A DNA stretch of 30,254 nucleotides, taken from positions 1 through 30,254 of the forward strand of contig DJEH01000073.1 of NCBI GenBank assembly GCA_002431845.1, read 5' to 3'. This document shows positions 17,274 through 25,189 of the stretch, piece after piece. Positions within the stretch are counted from its first letter, which is position 1. Every line of letters begins with the position of its first letter. The notes under the pieces are model-generated. The model saw only the letters and a list, made by a program, of their open reading frames with translations, did no database searches and had not been told where the DNA came from. Both the position numbers and the translations under genes were made by a program. This DNA is from Prevotellaceae bacterium UBA5903. GTDB lineage: Bacteria > Bacteroidota > Bacteroidia > Bacteroidales > Bacteroidaceae.

Positions 17274-18063
17274 TATTTGTCTTTTCTTGTTGGAGCGTAT
17301 GTAGTTGGTGTATGCTCTCGCTCATTGCGTCGTAAATGTGCTGCAAGATGCTATTGTTGAGCATGTTGTGTTGCATTTTTATAACATTTTCGTCCCATCG
17401 TATGGCGGGACCAGTTTGCGCTTGTAGTGGTGTCATGGCATGCAACTTTTGTGTTGTTTCGTCAATGATAGGCAACAAACATTGAGGGTCAATGTGGTTG
17501 TCGTTAAGTAGTTTATAAGCCAATGCGCAACAATGATTGGTAAAGTTATTTGCAAAAACTGCAGCAAGATGTAAAATCTTTCTGCGGTCGCTATCAAGTT
17601 CTATTACACTATTGGAGAGTTCGTGAGCTATTGCCGATACCTGTTGTAAATCACCTATAGTGTTAGCTTCGATAAAGAGTGGAACATCTTTGATATTGAG
17701 CATCTTGCTTTTGCTGAAACTTTGCATAGGGTAGAGCACTGCGGCATGATTAAATCCATTAAACACTGACAAAGGCATACTACCCGCTGTATGTACGCAT
17801 AGGGAGTCAGAATGCGAAAGAGAGCCTTTAACATGGTTAATTACATCAATTAAGAATGCATCTTTTACAGAAAAAATATAGCAATCTGCTTGTGGCAACG
17901 ATGATAGGCTATCTGTAGTTATGGCAGCATTCACCCTTTGTGCCAATTCTTTAGCATGCTCAATGTGTGGGCTATAAATGCCAACTATAGTATGATGTAA
18001 ATTGTATAAGGCTTGGGCTAAATGTGTTGCTACATTGCCCGAACCAATCATGCAAATTTTCAT
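17254..18063 (-). CDS. Rossmann-fold protein with DUF2520 C-terminal domain
   Basis: 269 residues. It opens with the dinucleotide-binding loop 'MKICMIGSGNVATHLAQAL' (GxGxxA), followed by the acidic/His turn 'GIYSPHIEHAKEL' and 'DCYIFSVKD', then 'VHTAGSMPLSVF', as in F420/NADP oxidoreductase-like proteins. The second half is helical ('FANNFTNHCCALAYKLL', 'QTGPAIRWDENVI'), the mark of DUF2520. The family resembles ketopantoate reductase and 6-phosphogluconate dehydrogenase in fold, but no substrate is established. In Bacteroidota it commonly neighbours kdsC and maf, as here. It lies 22 bases after the acyltransferase gene and overlaps kdsC. Confidence 0.87.
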   Translation of the reverse strand: MKICMIGSGNVATHLAQALYNLHHTIVGIYSPHIEHAKELAQRVNAAITTDSLSSLPQADCYIFSVKDAFLIDVINHVKGSLSHSDSLCVHTAGSMPLSVFNGFNHAAVLYPMQSFSKSKMLNIKDVPLFIEANTIGDLQQVSAIAHELSNSVIELDSDRRKILHLAAVFANNFTNHCCALAYKLLNDNHIDPQCLLPIIDETTQKLHAMTPLQAQTGPAIRWDENVIKMQHNMLNNSILQHIYDAMSESIHQLHTLQQEKTNNDKLRS

Positions 18064-18085
18064 AATTTAGGAGTTCCTTATTAGC

Positions 18086-19054
18086 TTATAGACCTTGTGA
18101 CGAAGATTGTTTTTCGTGTAATCTTTGTACGTATTCCTCGTAAGTACGCTTCCAACGTTTGTGGGTCCAAAGCCATAGCGAAGGATTGTGCTGAATGCTT
18201 TTTTCGAGTGTTTTAAAGTATATGTCTGTTAGTTCATAGTCGGGATAGCTTGCTGCATTATCTGCAATTAGAGATAGTTTGCAACGATAGTACCCACGCT
18301 TTGGACGCTCAACATGTGCATAATATATCAAGGCATCAACCTGTTTACCAATTTGTTCAGTGCCGATAAAAACGGGTGTGTTATGATGTAAAAACTCTGT
18401 CCAATGGTGAATGCTATTCCATTTTGGGGCTTGGTCAGCAATGAAGCCTATAATAGTTGGTTTCTTGTCGCGGCGATTGCGCAGTATAAAGCGTAGAGTC
18501 TCTTTCATGCCTATGTTCTTGCTCTTAAAGCGACTTCGCATATACAAGAACAGACGATCAAAGGCCTTATTACGCAGAGGGTGATATATTTGCCCTCCTA
18601 CAACAGAGCTGTCAATGTCATAAATGTGCGATGTAAGCGATGAAATCCATTCCCAATTGCCATAATGGGCCAAATATATGAAGGCAAAGTTTTTTTGTTT
18701 TGCATGTAAAGTTGCTATCATCTCTTCAACTCCTTCAAACTGCATACGCTTGTACATTTGCTTTTTTGATATAGAGCAGAGCTTGATGGTTTCTACAATA
18801 TAGTCGGCAAAAAAGTGATAAAAATCTTTCTCAATCTTTCGTATTTCGTTGTTGCTTTTATCAGGAAAAGAGCTACGTAAATTATTCAATACTACTTGCC
18901 GACGATATTTAATTATATGAAATACAATGACAAAAATTCCGTCTGAAAGTATGTAAAGAACTTTCAGAGGTAGCAAAGATATAAGCCAAACGGTGCTATA
19001 AAGAATGTAATATGCCATATTCTCGTTGTTATCTTTTTCTAACATTATTTGCAA
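18086..19054 (-). CDS. LpxL/HtrB-type lipid A acyltransferase
   Basis: Inner-membrane acyltransferase of the lysophospholipid/lauroyl acyltransferase family that would add a secondary acyl chain to lipid A; 322 residues. An N-terminal membrane anchor (about 13-45, 'YSTVWLISLLPLKVLYILSD') precedes 'AHYGNWEW' (about 140-147), the H(x4)E/D-like catalytic motif in its Bacteroidota form 'HYGNWEW'. 'YHPLRNKAFDRLF' and 'IGFIADQAPKW' are the acceptor and phosphate-side landmarks. Starts at 19054, Met4 (19045) or Met13 (19018) are all possible; I kept the longest because the promoter leaves room for it. It heads the cluster, behind a -7 box. Exact acyl donor is unknown. Confidence 0.88.
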   Translation of the reverse strand: MQIMLEKDNNENMAYYILYSTVWLISLLPLKVLYILSDGIFVIVFHIIKYRRQVVLNNLRSSFPDKSNNEIRKIEKDFYHFFADYIVETIKLCSISKKQMYKRMQFEGVEEMIATLHAKQKNFAFIYLAHYGNWEWISSLTSHIYDIDSSVVGGQIYHPLRNKAFDRLFLYMRSRFKSKNIGMKETLRFILRNRRDKKPTIIGFIADQAPKWNSIHHWTEFLHHNTPVFIGTEQIGKQVDALIYYAHVERPKRGYYRCKLSLIADNAASYPDYELTDIYFKTLEKSIQHNPSLWLWTHKRWKRTYEEYVQRLHEKQSSSQGL

Positions 19055-19081
19055 TGCCTTTTTTCATAAGTTTTGCATGTA

Positions 19082-19440
19082 TGCAAAGTTAAGGAAAAGT
19101 TATGTAATAACTAAAGATAAGAGTAGCTTAAAACGAAATAACTATACAACAATTTTAAGAGTAATCCGTCAATCTCGCTAGTGCATAACTCTTTCGACAT
19201 CTGTTCAAGAGCAAGTAGAAGCTATGCACCTTGGTGGGGGTGGAGATTGCTGCTGATGGTAGCAGCTTTAAGGGTAAGAAGCGTAAGGCAAAAGGTTTCT
19301 ATAACAAAGAGACAGGTAAGATAACGATTATTCTTGGTAGAAAATGCTTTGGATATGCAAGAAGAAAATTCTGTTGCAACGGCTGATGAGGAAAATTTTC
19401 AAGGAAAAATCTTACAGAGAAGCAAGCCAGAAACTATCCA
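19082..19440 (+). pseudogene. Decayed fragment of a conjugative-element polyvalent protein
   Basis: Two frames join into one protein-like stretch. 'STSVQEQVEAMHLGG' is read from about 19194 to 19239, then after a run of G at 19236-19240 the next frame gives 'VEIAADGSSFKGKKRKAKGF' and 'YNKETGKITIIL' until about 19340. A third frame (about 19340-19456) reads 'ALDMQEENSVATADEENFQG' before stopping. From memory the pattern '(A)KGFY..KTGKITI' occurs in very large multi-domain proteins of Bacteroidota conjugative plasmids and transposons. No start codon and at least two frameshifts: a dead remnant. It marks a past insertion between the acyltransferase and GH109 genes. Confidence 0.5.
19084..19091 (-). 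promoter_or_regulatory. -7 box of the acyltransferase-kdsC-maf cluster
   Basis: On the minus strand this reads TAACTTTG, an exact TAnnTTTG match, with transcription expected to start near 19078, about 25 bases before the first possible start codon. The -33 position shows only TTTAG. Confidence 0.5.
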
Positions 19441-19521
19441 TTCTTACTACCGCTGAATAGTTACCACGTTTTAATTTTGTGTTAAAAGATTAAAATGGTT
19501 ATTTGAGGAAGCGAAAAGGTA

Positions 19522-19565
19522 AGGGAATGTCAAAAGTACTACGAATATAACTTTTGACATTCCCT
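19522..19565. terminator. 16-bp perfect inverted repeat downstream of the GH109-like gene
   Basis: AGGGAATGTCAAAAGT (19522-19537) pairs perfectly with 19550-19565 across a 12-base loop. It lies 44 bases past the GH109-like stop codon and could end that transcript. The minus-strand run after it (TACCTTTTC) is a poor U-tract, so it may instead be a boundary of the decayed element next to it. Confidence 0.45.
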
Positions 19566-19608
19566 CTGCTAATTTCAAAGTCTGAGAGAGCTAATGAAGA
19601 ACACCTAC

Positions 19609-20769
19609 TTAGTAAAAACGTGGAACCTCTACGGGGTTCCCGCCATGCTGCGCCGAGATTTTAGATAGCTCTGCTATGCACGACCATTCGGCAGCATCGT
19701 ATACATCGATGTCGAGGGGCAAACCATTTTGCAAACAATAAATTAGGCGTGCATCCATGGCATAATTCATTTCGTTTGGCACTCCAAGTGCATGTCCCTT
19801 TAGCCACTCTTGGGCTGAAGATGAAGTGGCAAATGCCTCCATACGCTGTATGGCCTCGTCGCCAACAAGGGCTGTACTCATCTCTTCTGTTTGAAAAGTG
19901 AGTAAAGGGTACTTTTGGACATAAGCTTTTGTGCCACAAACAGTTTGAAGTCGATTGTAGGGGCGAGGCGTAGTTACGTCCAATTGCAAAAGAATGCTTA
20001 CCCCCTTTTCAGTCTGTATGAGCGACGTATTGACGTGACCAACATCATGGTTAGCTTCGCTGCAAACATCTCTTGAAGTTATTGAAACAAGCGACACCAT
20101 GCGGTCTGTACGATGAAAGCCAAGCAACTGCCCAATAGGACCAATGCCATGTGTAGGGTAGGGGTTTCCGCCATGCACAGCGCAAGAGTGCGTCATCCAA
20201 TTGATCCTTGTATCGCTTGTTCCACCATGTCGAGGCGCCTTTGCAAGATGATGAATATATGCTCCCTCGCAATGGGTAATGCGCCCAAAGAGGCCCTTAC
20301 GATGCATTTCAAGAGTTTCGAGCGCAAAGAGGTCGTAGCAGCAATTTTCTGTCATGAACAGATGGCATTGAGTCTCTTCTGCTGTATGCACCAATTGCCA
20401 GCACTCGCTGACAGTAGTTGCTGCTGGAACCTCAACAGCAACGTGCTTGCCATTGCGCATGGCTTCGGTGGCTATCATGGTGTGCGATTTCCACTCTGTG
20501 CAGATGTACACAAGGTCGATATCAGCCTTTCGGCATGCTTCGTGCCACGCATTTTCGCCTTGCAATTTTTGAGCAAGGGGCCTGCCTGTTTCAAGTAGTA
20601 TTTGGTTGGCACAATCCAATCTTGAACTATCAATGTCCACTATATATCGTATCTCTGCACCTGGTATAAAAGCATACCTTTCAAGGGTTTTCATGCCACG
20701 TCCACCAAGCCCTATAAGGGCTATGCGCACAACAGGAATGGGCGTACACGCCATCTGAAAAGCTTTCAT
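19609..20769 (-). CDS. Gfo/Idh/MocA-fold glycosidase, GH109-like
   Basis: 386 residues with an N-terminal NAD-binding Rossmann domain ('VRIALIGLGGRG', then 'YIVDID', 'DLVYICTEWKSH' and 'GKHVAVEVPAA'). The second domain carries 'GGNPYPTHGIGPIGQLLG', 'LVSITSRD' and 'LQLDVTTPRPYNR', all hallmarks of glycoside hydrolase family 109, whose characterised members remove alpha-N-acetylgalactosamine with a tightly bound NAD. I chose Met24 of the open frame because the earlier 23 codons run through the L31 terminator. No Tat or Sec signal is visible, unlike exported GH109 enzymes, so it is probably cytosolic. Substrate is unproven; another glycoside or a plain sugar dehydrogenase is possible. Confidence 0.85.
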   Translation of the reverse strand: MKAFQMACTPIPVVRIALIGLGGRGMKTLERYAFIPGAEIRYIVDIDSSRLDCANQILLETGRPLAQKLQGENAWHEACRKADIDLVYICTEWKSHTMIATEAMRNGKHVAVEVPAATTVSECWQLVHTAEETQCHLFMTENCCYDLFALETLEMHRKGLFGRITHCEGAYIHHLAKAPRHGGTSDTRINWMTHSCAVHGGNPYPTHGIGPIGQLLGFHRTDRMVSLVSITSRDVCSEANHDVGHVNTSLIQTEKGVSILLQLDVTTPRPYNRLQTVCGTKAYVQKYPLLTFQTEEMSTALVGDEAIQRMEAFATSSSAQEWLKGHALGVPNEMNYAMDARLIYCLQNGLPLDIDVYDAAEWSCIAELSKISAQHGGNPVEVPRFY

Positions 20770-20793
20770 TGTATGTGAGGATTGAGAGTTATT

Positions 20794-20833
20794 AAATGAA
20801 AAAGCGGATGCGTCTAAGCCGACACATCCGCTT
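20794..20833 (-). terminator. Terminator of the L31 gene
   Basis: On the minus strand AAGCGGATG (20833-20825) pairs with CATCCGCTT (20810-20802) and runs into TTTTT. It lies between rpmE2 and the GH109-like gene and overlaps the upstream extension of the latter's frame, which argues for the downstream start. Confidence 0.85.
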
Positions 20834-20901
20834 ACCACTTGGGTGTTACCTTAGCCCTTTGATAAGAACTATCTTTATGTTAAAAGCGCTTGTAAGGAGA
20901 A

Positions 20902-21153
20902 TTACTTGCGGCTCTTACCGTAACGGCTCATGAACTTATCAACACGACCAGCTGTATCGACAAGCTTAGACTTACCGGTATAGAATGGGTGTGAAGTGCT
21001 TGAGATTTCAAGCTTTACTACTGGATAAGTTTCGCCTTCAAATTCAACTGTATCAGTTGTTTTGCAAGTTGAACGTGAAAGAAACATATCGCCGTTACTC
21101 ATGTCCTTAAATACTACAGGACGATAATTCTCAGGGTGAATACCTTTTTTCAT
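20902..21153 (-). CDS. rpmE2: 50S ribosomal protein L31 type B
   Basis: Component of the large ribosomal subunit that bridges to the 30S head; 83 residues, the type B length. 'MKKGIHPENYRPVVFKDMSN' and 'STSHPFYTGKSKLVDTAGRV' followed by 'DKFMSRYGK' are diagnostic. It lacks the CxxC zinc pairs of the type A (C+) form, so it is the zinc-free paralogue type. It is transcribed alone from a consensus promoter and ended by its own terminator. Confidence 0.97.
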   Translation of the reverse strand: MKKGIHPENYRPVVFKDMSNGDMFLSRSTCKTTDTVEFEGETYPVVKLEISSTSHPFYTGKSKLVDTAGRVDKFMSRYGKSRK

Positions 21154-21289
21154 TTTGCTATAGCTTTTTATGGTTTTATCAAATTGTTTTTGGTAACAAC
21201 TTTGTGTAATGGTCTGTTGTAAATATTTTCTATCATGTTTTTAGGTTTTGTCATTACGTTGCATGACAAACTTCCTAAACAAAGTGGTG

Positions 21290-21320
21290 CAAAGTTACGC
21301 TTTTTTAAAAGAAGTACAAA
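21290..21320 (-). promoter_or_regulatory. Consensus promoter of rpmE2
   Basis: On the minus strand TTTG (21320-21317), then 19 bases, then TAACTTTG (21297-21290): an exact Bacteroidetes -33/-7 pair. It predicts a leader of about 130 bases. The remainder of this gap shows nothing else. Confidence 0.75.
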
Positions 21321-21394
21321 ATCTTTCATCTCTTTTCTGTTTATATTTTAATCAAAAGAGCTGATTTTCGTTACACTTTAGATGTTAATACATT

Positions 21395-21433
21395 AAAAAG
21401 GCAAGCGCACCCATGTTTTGTGCGCTTGCCTTT
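21395..21433 (-). terminator. Terminator of the PT-linker lipoprotein gene
   Basis: A 14-bp perfect stem pairs 21397-21410 with 21420-21433 around a nine-base loop. On the minus strand it runs into TTTTT. It lies 22 bases past the stop codon. Confidence 0.85.
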
Positions 21434-21455
21434 CTATGTTTTATCTTGCCAACTT

Positions 21456-22106
21456 TTATTTAGTGACAGCAACAGATACTATACCCGAAGTTGTTGACAC
21501 CGTAATTTGTTTTTGGTAGTCCTTTGCCACCATGTTAAGGAATTCAGATATCTTGTTTAACATGATACCTTTTGTGTATTGGCCAGTGCCTGAAGCCGAA
21601 GAGCAACGACCTTGGTTATCAATTGTAATAAAACTTTGGTAAAAACCAAAGCTACGAACAACATCCTCTGGATAAGATGCCTTAGCCGTGAAGTTGTATT
21701 TCACGCTGTATACGCTTGGAAAACTTGTAACGGCAACGGGAGTTACTCTGAAATAACCATTTTCCTTTATTTGTGAAGGAATACCTGTACCATTCTTTAT
21801 TTTTGCTTGTACTTCTGCTGGAGCAATATGGTCAATGTCTGTTAAGTCGTCCTTATTAATGGTTACAAACGATGCTGCCACACCATCCTTAACAAATGAT
21901 ACGCTCATATCTGCCAAGTCGAAATTGGAAGCTGCGTAGCCCTCAATCAAATAAAGAGTGCATGATGTTGCTGCGGGTGTTGGAGTAGGAGTTGGGGTAG
22001 GGGTTGGGTCTGAATTGCTATCGCCACATGCATTAAAAATACTTACTGAAAGTGTCATGGCTATGGCCACAAGCATTGAATAAAAACGCGTCTTTTTCAT
22101 AATCAT
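21456..22106 (-). CDS. Lipoprotein with proline-threonine linker, function unknown
   Basis: 216 residues. A signal peptide ends in lipobox FNAC, then 'GDSNSDPTPTPTPTPTP', a flexible Pro-Thr spacer that would hold the folded part away from the membrane. The remaining 165 residues predict a beta-rich domain with paired features ('FRVTPVAVTSFPSVYSVKYN', 'YQKQITVSTTSGIVSVAVTK') that I do not recognise. Met3 (22100) is an equally good start. The linker is coded by a near-perfect six-base repeat, so its length may vary between strains. It has its own promoter and terminator. Confidence 0.75.
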   Translation of the reverse strand: MIMKKTRFYSMLVAIAMTLSVSIFNACGDSNSDPTPTPTPTPTPAATSCTLYLIEGYAASNFDLADMSVSFVKDGVAASFVTINKDDLTDIDHIAPAEVQAKIKNGTGIPSQIKENGYFRVTPVAVTSFPSVYSVKYNFTAKASYPEDVVRSFGFYQSFITIDNQGRCSSASGTGQYTKGIMLNKISEFLNMVAKDYQKQITVSTTSGIVSVAVTK

Positions 22107-22154
22107 AAATTGTTTTTTTACTTATTATATATTTTTTTAATTCGCTTTATTACG

Positions 22155-22185
22155 CAAACTTAGTCATTTTATTCATAGAAACAAA
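22155..22185 (-). promoter_or_regulatory. Consensus promoter of the PT-linker lipoprotein gene
   Basis: On the minus strand TTTG (22185-22182), 19 bases, then TAAGTTTG (22162-22155), again matching the Bacteroidetes -33/-7 pair. A leader of about 40 bases follows. Confidence 0.7.
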
Positions 22186-22242
22186 ATTATCCTCGTCAAA
22201 TATTTTAAATGAATAATCACAAAAAAACAAACCTTTTCGTTG

Positions 22243-22250
22243 TATCTTTG
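22243..22250 (+). promoter_or_regulatory. -7 box of the acetyltransferase gene
   Basis: TATCTTTG matches TAnnTTTG exactly and lies 41 bases before the ATG. No TTTG is visible at -33. It is arranged back-to-back with the lipoprotein promoter. Confidence 0.5.
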
Positions 22251-22291
22251 TCTCAACTATTGATGTTTAATCTTATAAAGAACTAAAGGAT

Positions 22292-22936
22292 ATGAGTATT
22301 GAAGATGACATGTGGATGGATTATGATTATCACATAAACACGGGCGAACTTAGTGATTGGTTTGGTAGTAAAAGAAAGGCTACTTACAGCCATGTGCATG
22401 CTCATAACGAAAATAACAATAACAACCACTGCAGAAAAGAAGTTTTACCCCAAAAAGTCCATCATAAAATAGACAATAAAATACCAATGCCCGAAGGGTG
22501 TCGCTTACACGTAAAAAAGTTTGAACAGCTTAAGGCTAACGAACTATATGCGTTGCTGCAATTACGTTCGGAGGTATTTGTAGTAGAGCAAAATTGCGTG
22601 TATCAAGATTTGGATAACAGCGATTGTTCGGCCCTTCATTTATGGATAACAAAAAACAATAGAATAGTAGCAATGTGCCGTATTTGCGCAGCCAATACAT
22701 ATCTGCCAGAGGTAAGCATTGGTAGGGTAATAGCTACCGAACGAGGCAAAGGTTATGGTAAGGCAATGGTTAAAGCGGCTATTGCTACTGCTAAAATACG
22801 TAACAAGAAACTGGCATGCATTGACATAAACGCACAATTAGAAAAACAGATGTTTTATGAAAAGTTGGGGTTCGTACCTATATCTGAGCCATTCTTAATA
22901 GATAAACAACAACATATCCATATGAGATATGAATAA
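22292..22936 (+). CDS. ElaA-like GNAT acetyltransferase with N-terminal extension
   Basis: 214 residues. The last 148 form a GNAT acetyltransferase close to ElaA: 'LYALLQLRSEVFVVEQNCVY' then 'DLDNSD..ALHLW', and the acetyl-CoA loop 'IGRVIATERGKGYGKAMVKA' (motif A, R-x-x-G-x-G/A), ending with 'QMFYEKLGFVPISEPF'. ElaA proteins are usually about 150 residues. Here the first 65 residues are extra: acidic and aromatic ('DDMWMDYDYHINTGEL'), then rich in His and Asn ('HVHAHNENNNNNH'). The extension resembles no domain I know and might bind metal or be disordered. The acceptor of ElaA is not known. A single gene with its own promoter box. Confidence 0.85.
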   Translation: MSIEDDMWMDYDYHINTGELSDWFGSKRKATYSHVHAHNENNNNNHCRKEVLPQKVHHKIDNKIPMPEGCRLHVKKFEQLKANELYALLQLRSEVFVVEQNCVYQDLDNSDCSALHLWITKNNRIVAMCRICAANTYLPEVSIGRVIATERGKGYGKAMVKAAIATAKIRNKKLACIDINAQLEKQMFYEKLGFVPISEPFLIDKQQHIHMRYE

Positions 22937-23036
22937 AGCAATAAAATAAGCCGACTTGTATGTCTTAAAAATTGTCGTATTATGCTTAAATATGATTTTT
23001 AAATATCCGAAATCGCATGAAATCGCTATGTTATTG

Positions 23037-23044
23037 TAACTTTG
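23037..23044 (+). promoter_or_regulatory. -7 box of porE
   Basis: TAACTTTG matches TAnnTTTG and lies 22 bases before the porE start codon, implying a very short leader. No -33 TTTG is evident. Confidence 0.5.
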
Positions 23045-23066
23045 TAGCAAACTTAAAGTAAATGCA

Positions 23067-25103
23067 ATGCAATTAATATATAAAATTGTTTGGGCTGTAT
23101 GCGGTATGCTGATATTGGCTGGATGCGGCAGCGCAGACAAATCAATAAAGCGTGGAGATGCGGCATTGGCTTTAGGCGAGTATGCCGAAGCTGCGGGCCA
23201 ATATAAGCGTGCATATAGCAAAACACCTCCTAAGGACAAGGCGCAGAGGGGATTTATTGCCTACAAGATGGGCGATGCATATAGACGCTATGGCAATGTG
23301 GCAAGAGCCGTTGGTTCGTTTCAGAATGCTGTTCGCTATCATTACGTTGATACGCTTACTTATCTGCATCTTGGCGACTTACTGCGCATGCAAGCAAACT
23401 ATAAAGGGGCTGAAAATGCATATAGAGCTTATCAAGACTCCTTTCCCAACGATGTGCATGCAGAGTATGGCATACAATCGTGTCTGACGGCTCCCGCCGA
23501 GAAGCAAAAAGGCTCGGCATATACCGTAAAAATGGCTGGACTCTTTAATGGTTCTCGGTCGGACTATGCACCTGCATACATGGGCATAGAGGCTAAACAA
23601 CTCTACTTTACATCTACACGTCAGCAAGCTAAGGGGGACGTAAGCGACATTACCGGAATGAAGAATGGCGACATTTTTTATTCAAAACAAGACGAAAAAG
23701 GCAAATGGAAGGTTGCTGAGAGCGTTGAAGGCGATGTTAATACGGAGTATGATGAAGGGGCATGCTCTTTTACGCAAGATGGCAAAACGATGTATCTAAC
23801 CGTGTGCCGAACTGACCCTTCGTATCCTCGTATGGCCGAAATATGGCAATCGCAACGAACGGACGCTAAATGGAGCAAGCCTACGCAACTCAAAATATCG
23901 GCTGATACACTATCGTCCTATGCACATCCAGCTGTTTCGCCCGATGGTAGGTGGCTCTATTTCACTTCCGACATGCCAGGTGGACATGGCGGGTTGGACC
24001 TATGGCGCGCTGAAATTGCTGGAGGGCATGGTGTCGGACGTATTGAAAACTTGGGTGAGGACATTAACACCGAAGGCAACGAATGCTTCCCTGCTTTTAG
24101 ACCTAATGGCGAACTCTACTTCTCAAGCGATAACAAACAAGGAGGCATGGGGGGATTAGACCTTTATAAAGCTAAAGAAGACACTATAGCACATAAGTGG
24201 ATTGTGACGCATCTGCCTTCGCCCATGAACTCGAATGGTGATGATTTTGGCATTACGTTTGAGGGATTGCACAACAGAGGCTACTTCTCTTCTAACCGCT
24301 CAACGGGTGGCAGAGGTTGGGACAAAATATTTGAGTTTTCATATCCCGAGGTATTGCAAACGGTAAAAGGTTGGGTGTATGAACAAGATGGGTACGAGCT
24401 GCCACAAGCTGTAGTATATATGGTGGGTAGCGACGGAACGAACGAAAAGGTGGGAGTACTCTCTGACGGATCGTTTGAAAAACCATTGAAGCCAGGCGTT
24501 AGTTACCTATTTCTTGCCACATGCCAAGGCTACTTGAATGTGCGAAATGAGCTACGTGCAGACACTTCTGAAGTTGAAAAGCAACATGTGCTACAGTTTC
24601 CGCTTCCAAGCATTAGCTCGCCTGTATTGGTAAGAAATGTTTTTTATGAATTTGACAAGGCTAATCTCACAGAGAACTCACGCGAGGCCCTTGACAGATT
24701 AGTAAAGATGTTGAAGGAGAACCCCAATGTTACGATTGAACTATCGGCCCATTGTGACTACAGAGGTAATGCGGAATACAACCTTAAACTTTCGCAGCGA
24801 CGAGCCGAAAGTGTGGTGAAATATCTCACCGAACATGGTATAGAGGCCGAACGCTTAACTGCAAAGGGATACGGCAAGGAAATGCCTAAGGTGGTTAATA
24901 AAAAACTGATTGAGACTTATCCGTTTTTACATGAGAACGACACGCTTACAGTGCCCTATATCATGAAATTAAAACCCGAAGAGCAAGAGGTTTGCAATGC
25001 ATTGAACCGCCGAACAGAGTTTAGAGTATTGCGCACAACTTATGGCCTTTTTGATGAACATGGAAATTTAAAACCAGAAGCTTTAAAGAAACCAGAGGAA
25101 TAA
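23067..25103 (+). CDS. porE: PorE-type T9SS lipoprotein (TPR, beta-propeller, CRD, OmpA-like)
   Basis: Outer-membrane lipoprotein of 678 residues that tethers the type IX secretion machinery to peptidoglycan. The lipobox LAGC has Cys20. TPR-like helices span about 25-140 ('YAEAAGQYKRAYS', 'YGNVARAVGSFQNAVRYH'). PD40/propeller strands span about 160-420 ('AHPAVSPDGRWLYFTSDMPG', 'GGLDLYKA'). A carboxypeptidase-regulatory-like module lies at about 428-505. The C-terminal OmpA domain (about 520-640) has 'FYEFDKANL' and 'YNLKLSQRRAESVVKYL', the peptidoglycan-binding signature. Order of domains and length match P. gingivalis PorE (PG1058 type). Other members of this architecture exist, so the exact orthologue is likely but not proven. 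mlaE follows 86 bases downstream. Confidence 0.82.
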   Translation: MQLIYKIVWAVCGMLILAGCGSADKSIKRGDAALALGEYAEAAGQYKRAYSKTPPKDKAQRGFIAYKMGDAYRRYGNVARAVGSFQNAVRYHYVDTLTYLHLGDLLRMQANYKGAENAYRAYQDSFPNDVHAEYGIQSCLTAPAEKQKGSAYTVKMAGLFNGSRSDYAPAYMGIEAKQLYFTSTRQQAKGDVSDITGMKNGDIFYSKQDEKGKWKVAESVEGDVNTEYDEGACSFTQDGKTMYLTVCRTDPSYPRMAEIWQSQRTDAKWSKPTQLKISADTLSSYAHPAVSPDGRWLYFTSDMPGGHGGLDLWRAEIAGGHGVGRIENLGEDINTEGNECFPAFRPNGELYFSSDNKQGGMGGLDLYKAKEDTIAHKWIVTHLPSPMNSNGDDFGITFEGLHNRGYFSSNRSTGGRGWDKIFEFSYPEVLQTVKGWVYEQDGYELPQAVVYMVGSDGTNEKVGVLSDGSFEKPLKPGVSYLFLATCQGYLNVRNELRADTSEVEKQHVLQFPLPSISSPVLVRNVFYEFDKANLTENSREALDRLVKMLKENPNVTIELSAHCDYRGNAEYNLKLSQRRAESVVKYLTEHGIEAERLTAKGYGKEMPKVVNKKLIETYPFLHENDTLTVPYIMKLKPEEQEVCNALNRRTEFRVLRTTYGLFDEHGNLKPEALKKPEE

Positions 25104-25189
25104 AGAAAAAAACGATAGTAAACTCTTGTATACAATGACTATGAGAGTTGAACAAGATATTTACTTCATAACGATAATAGCGAAACAGA

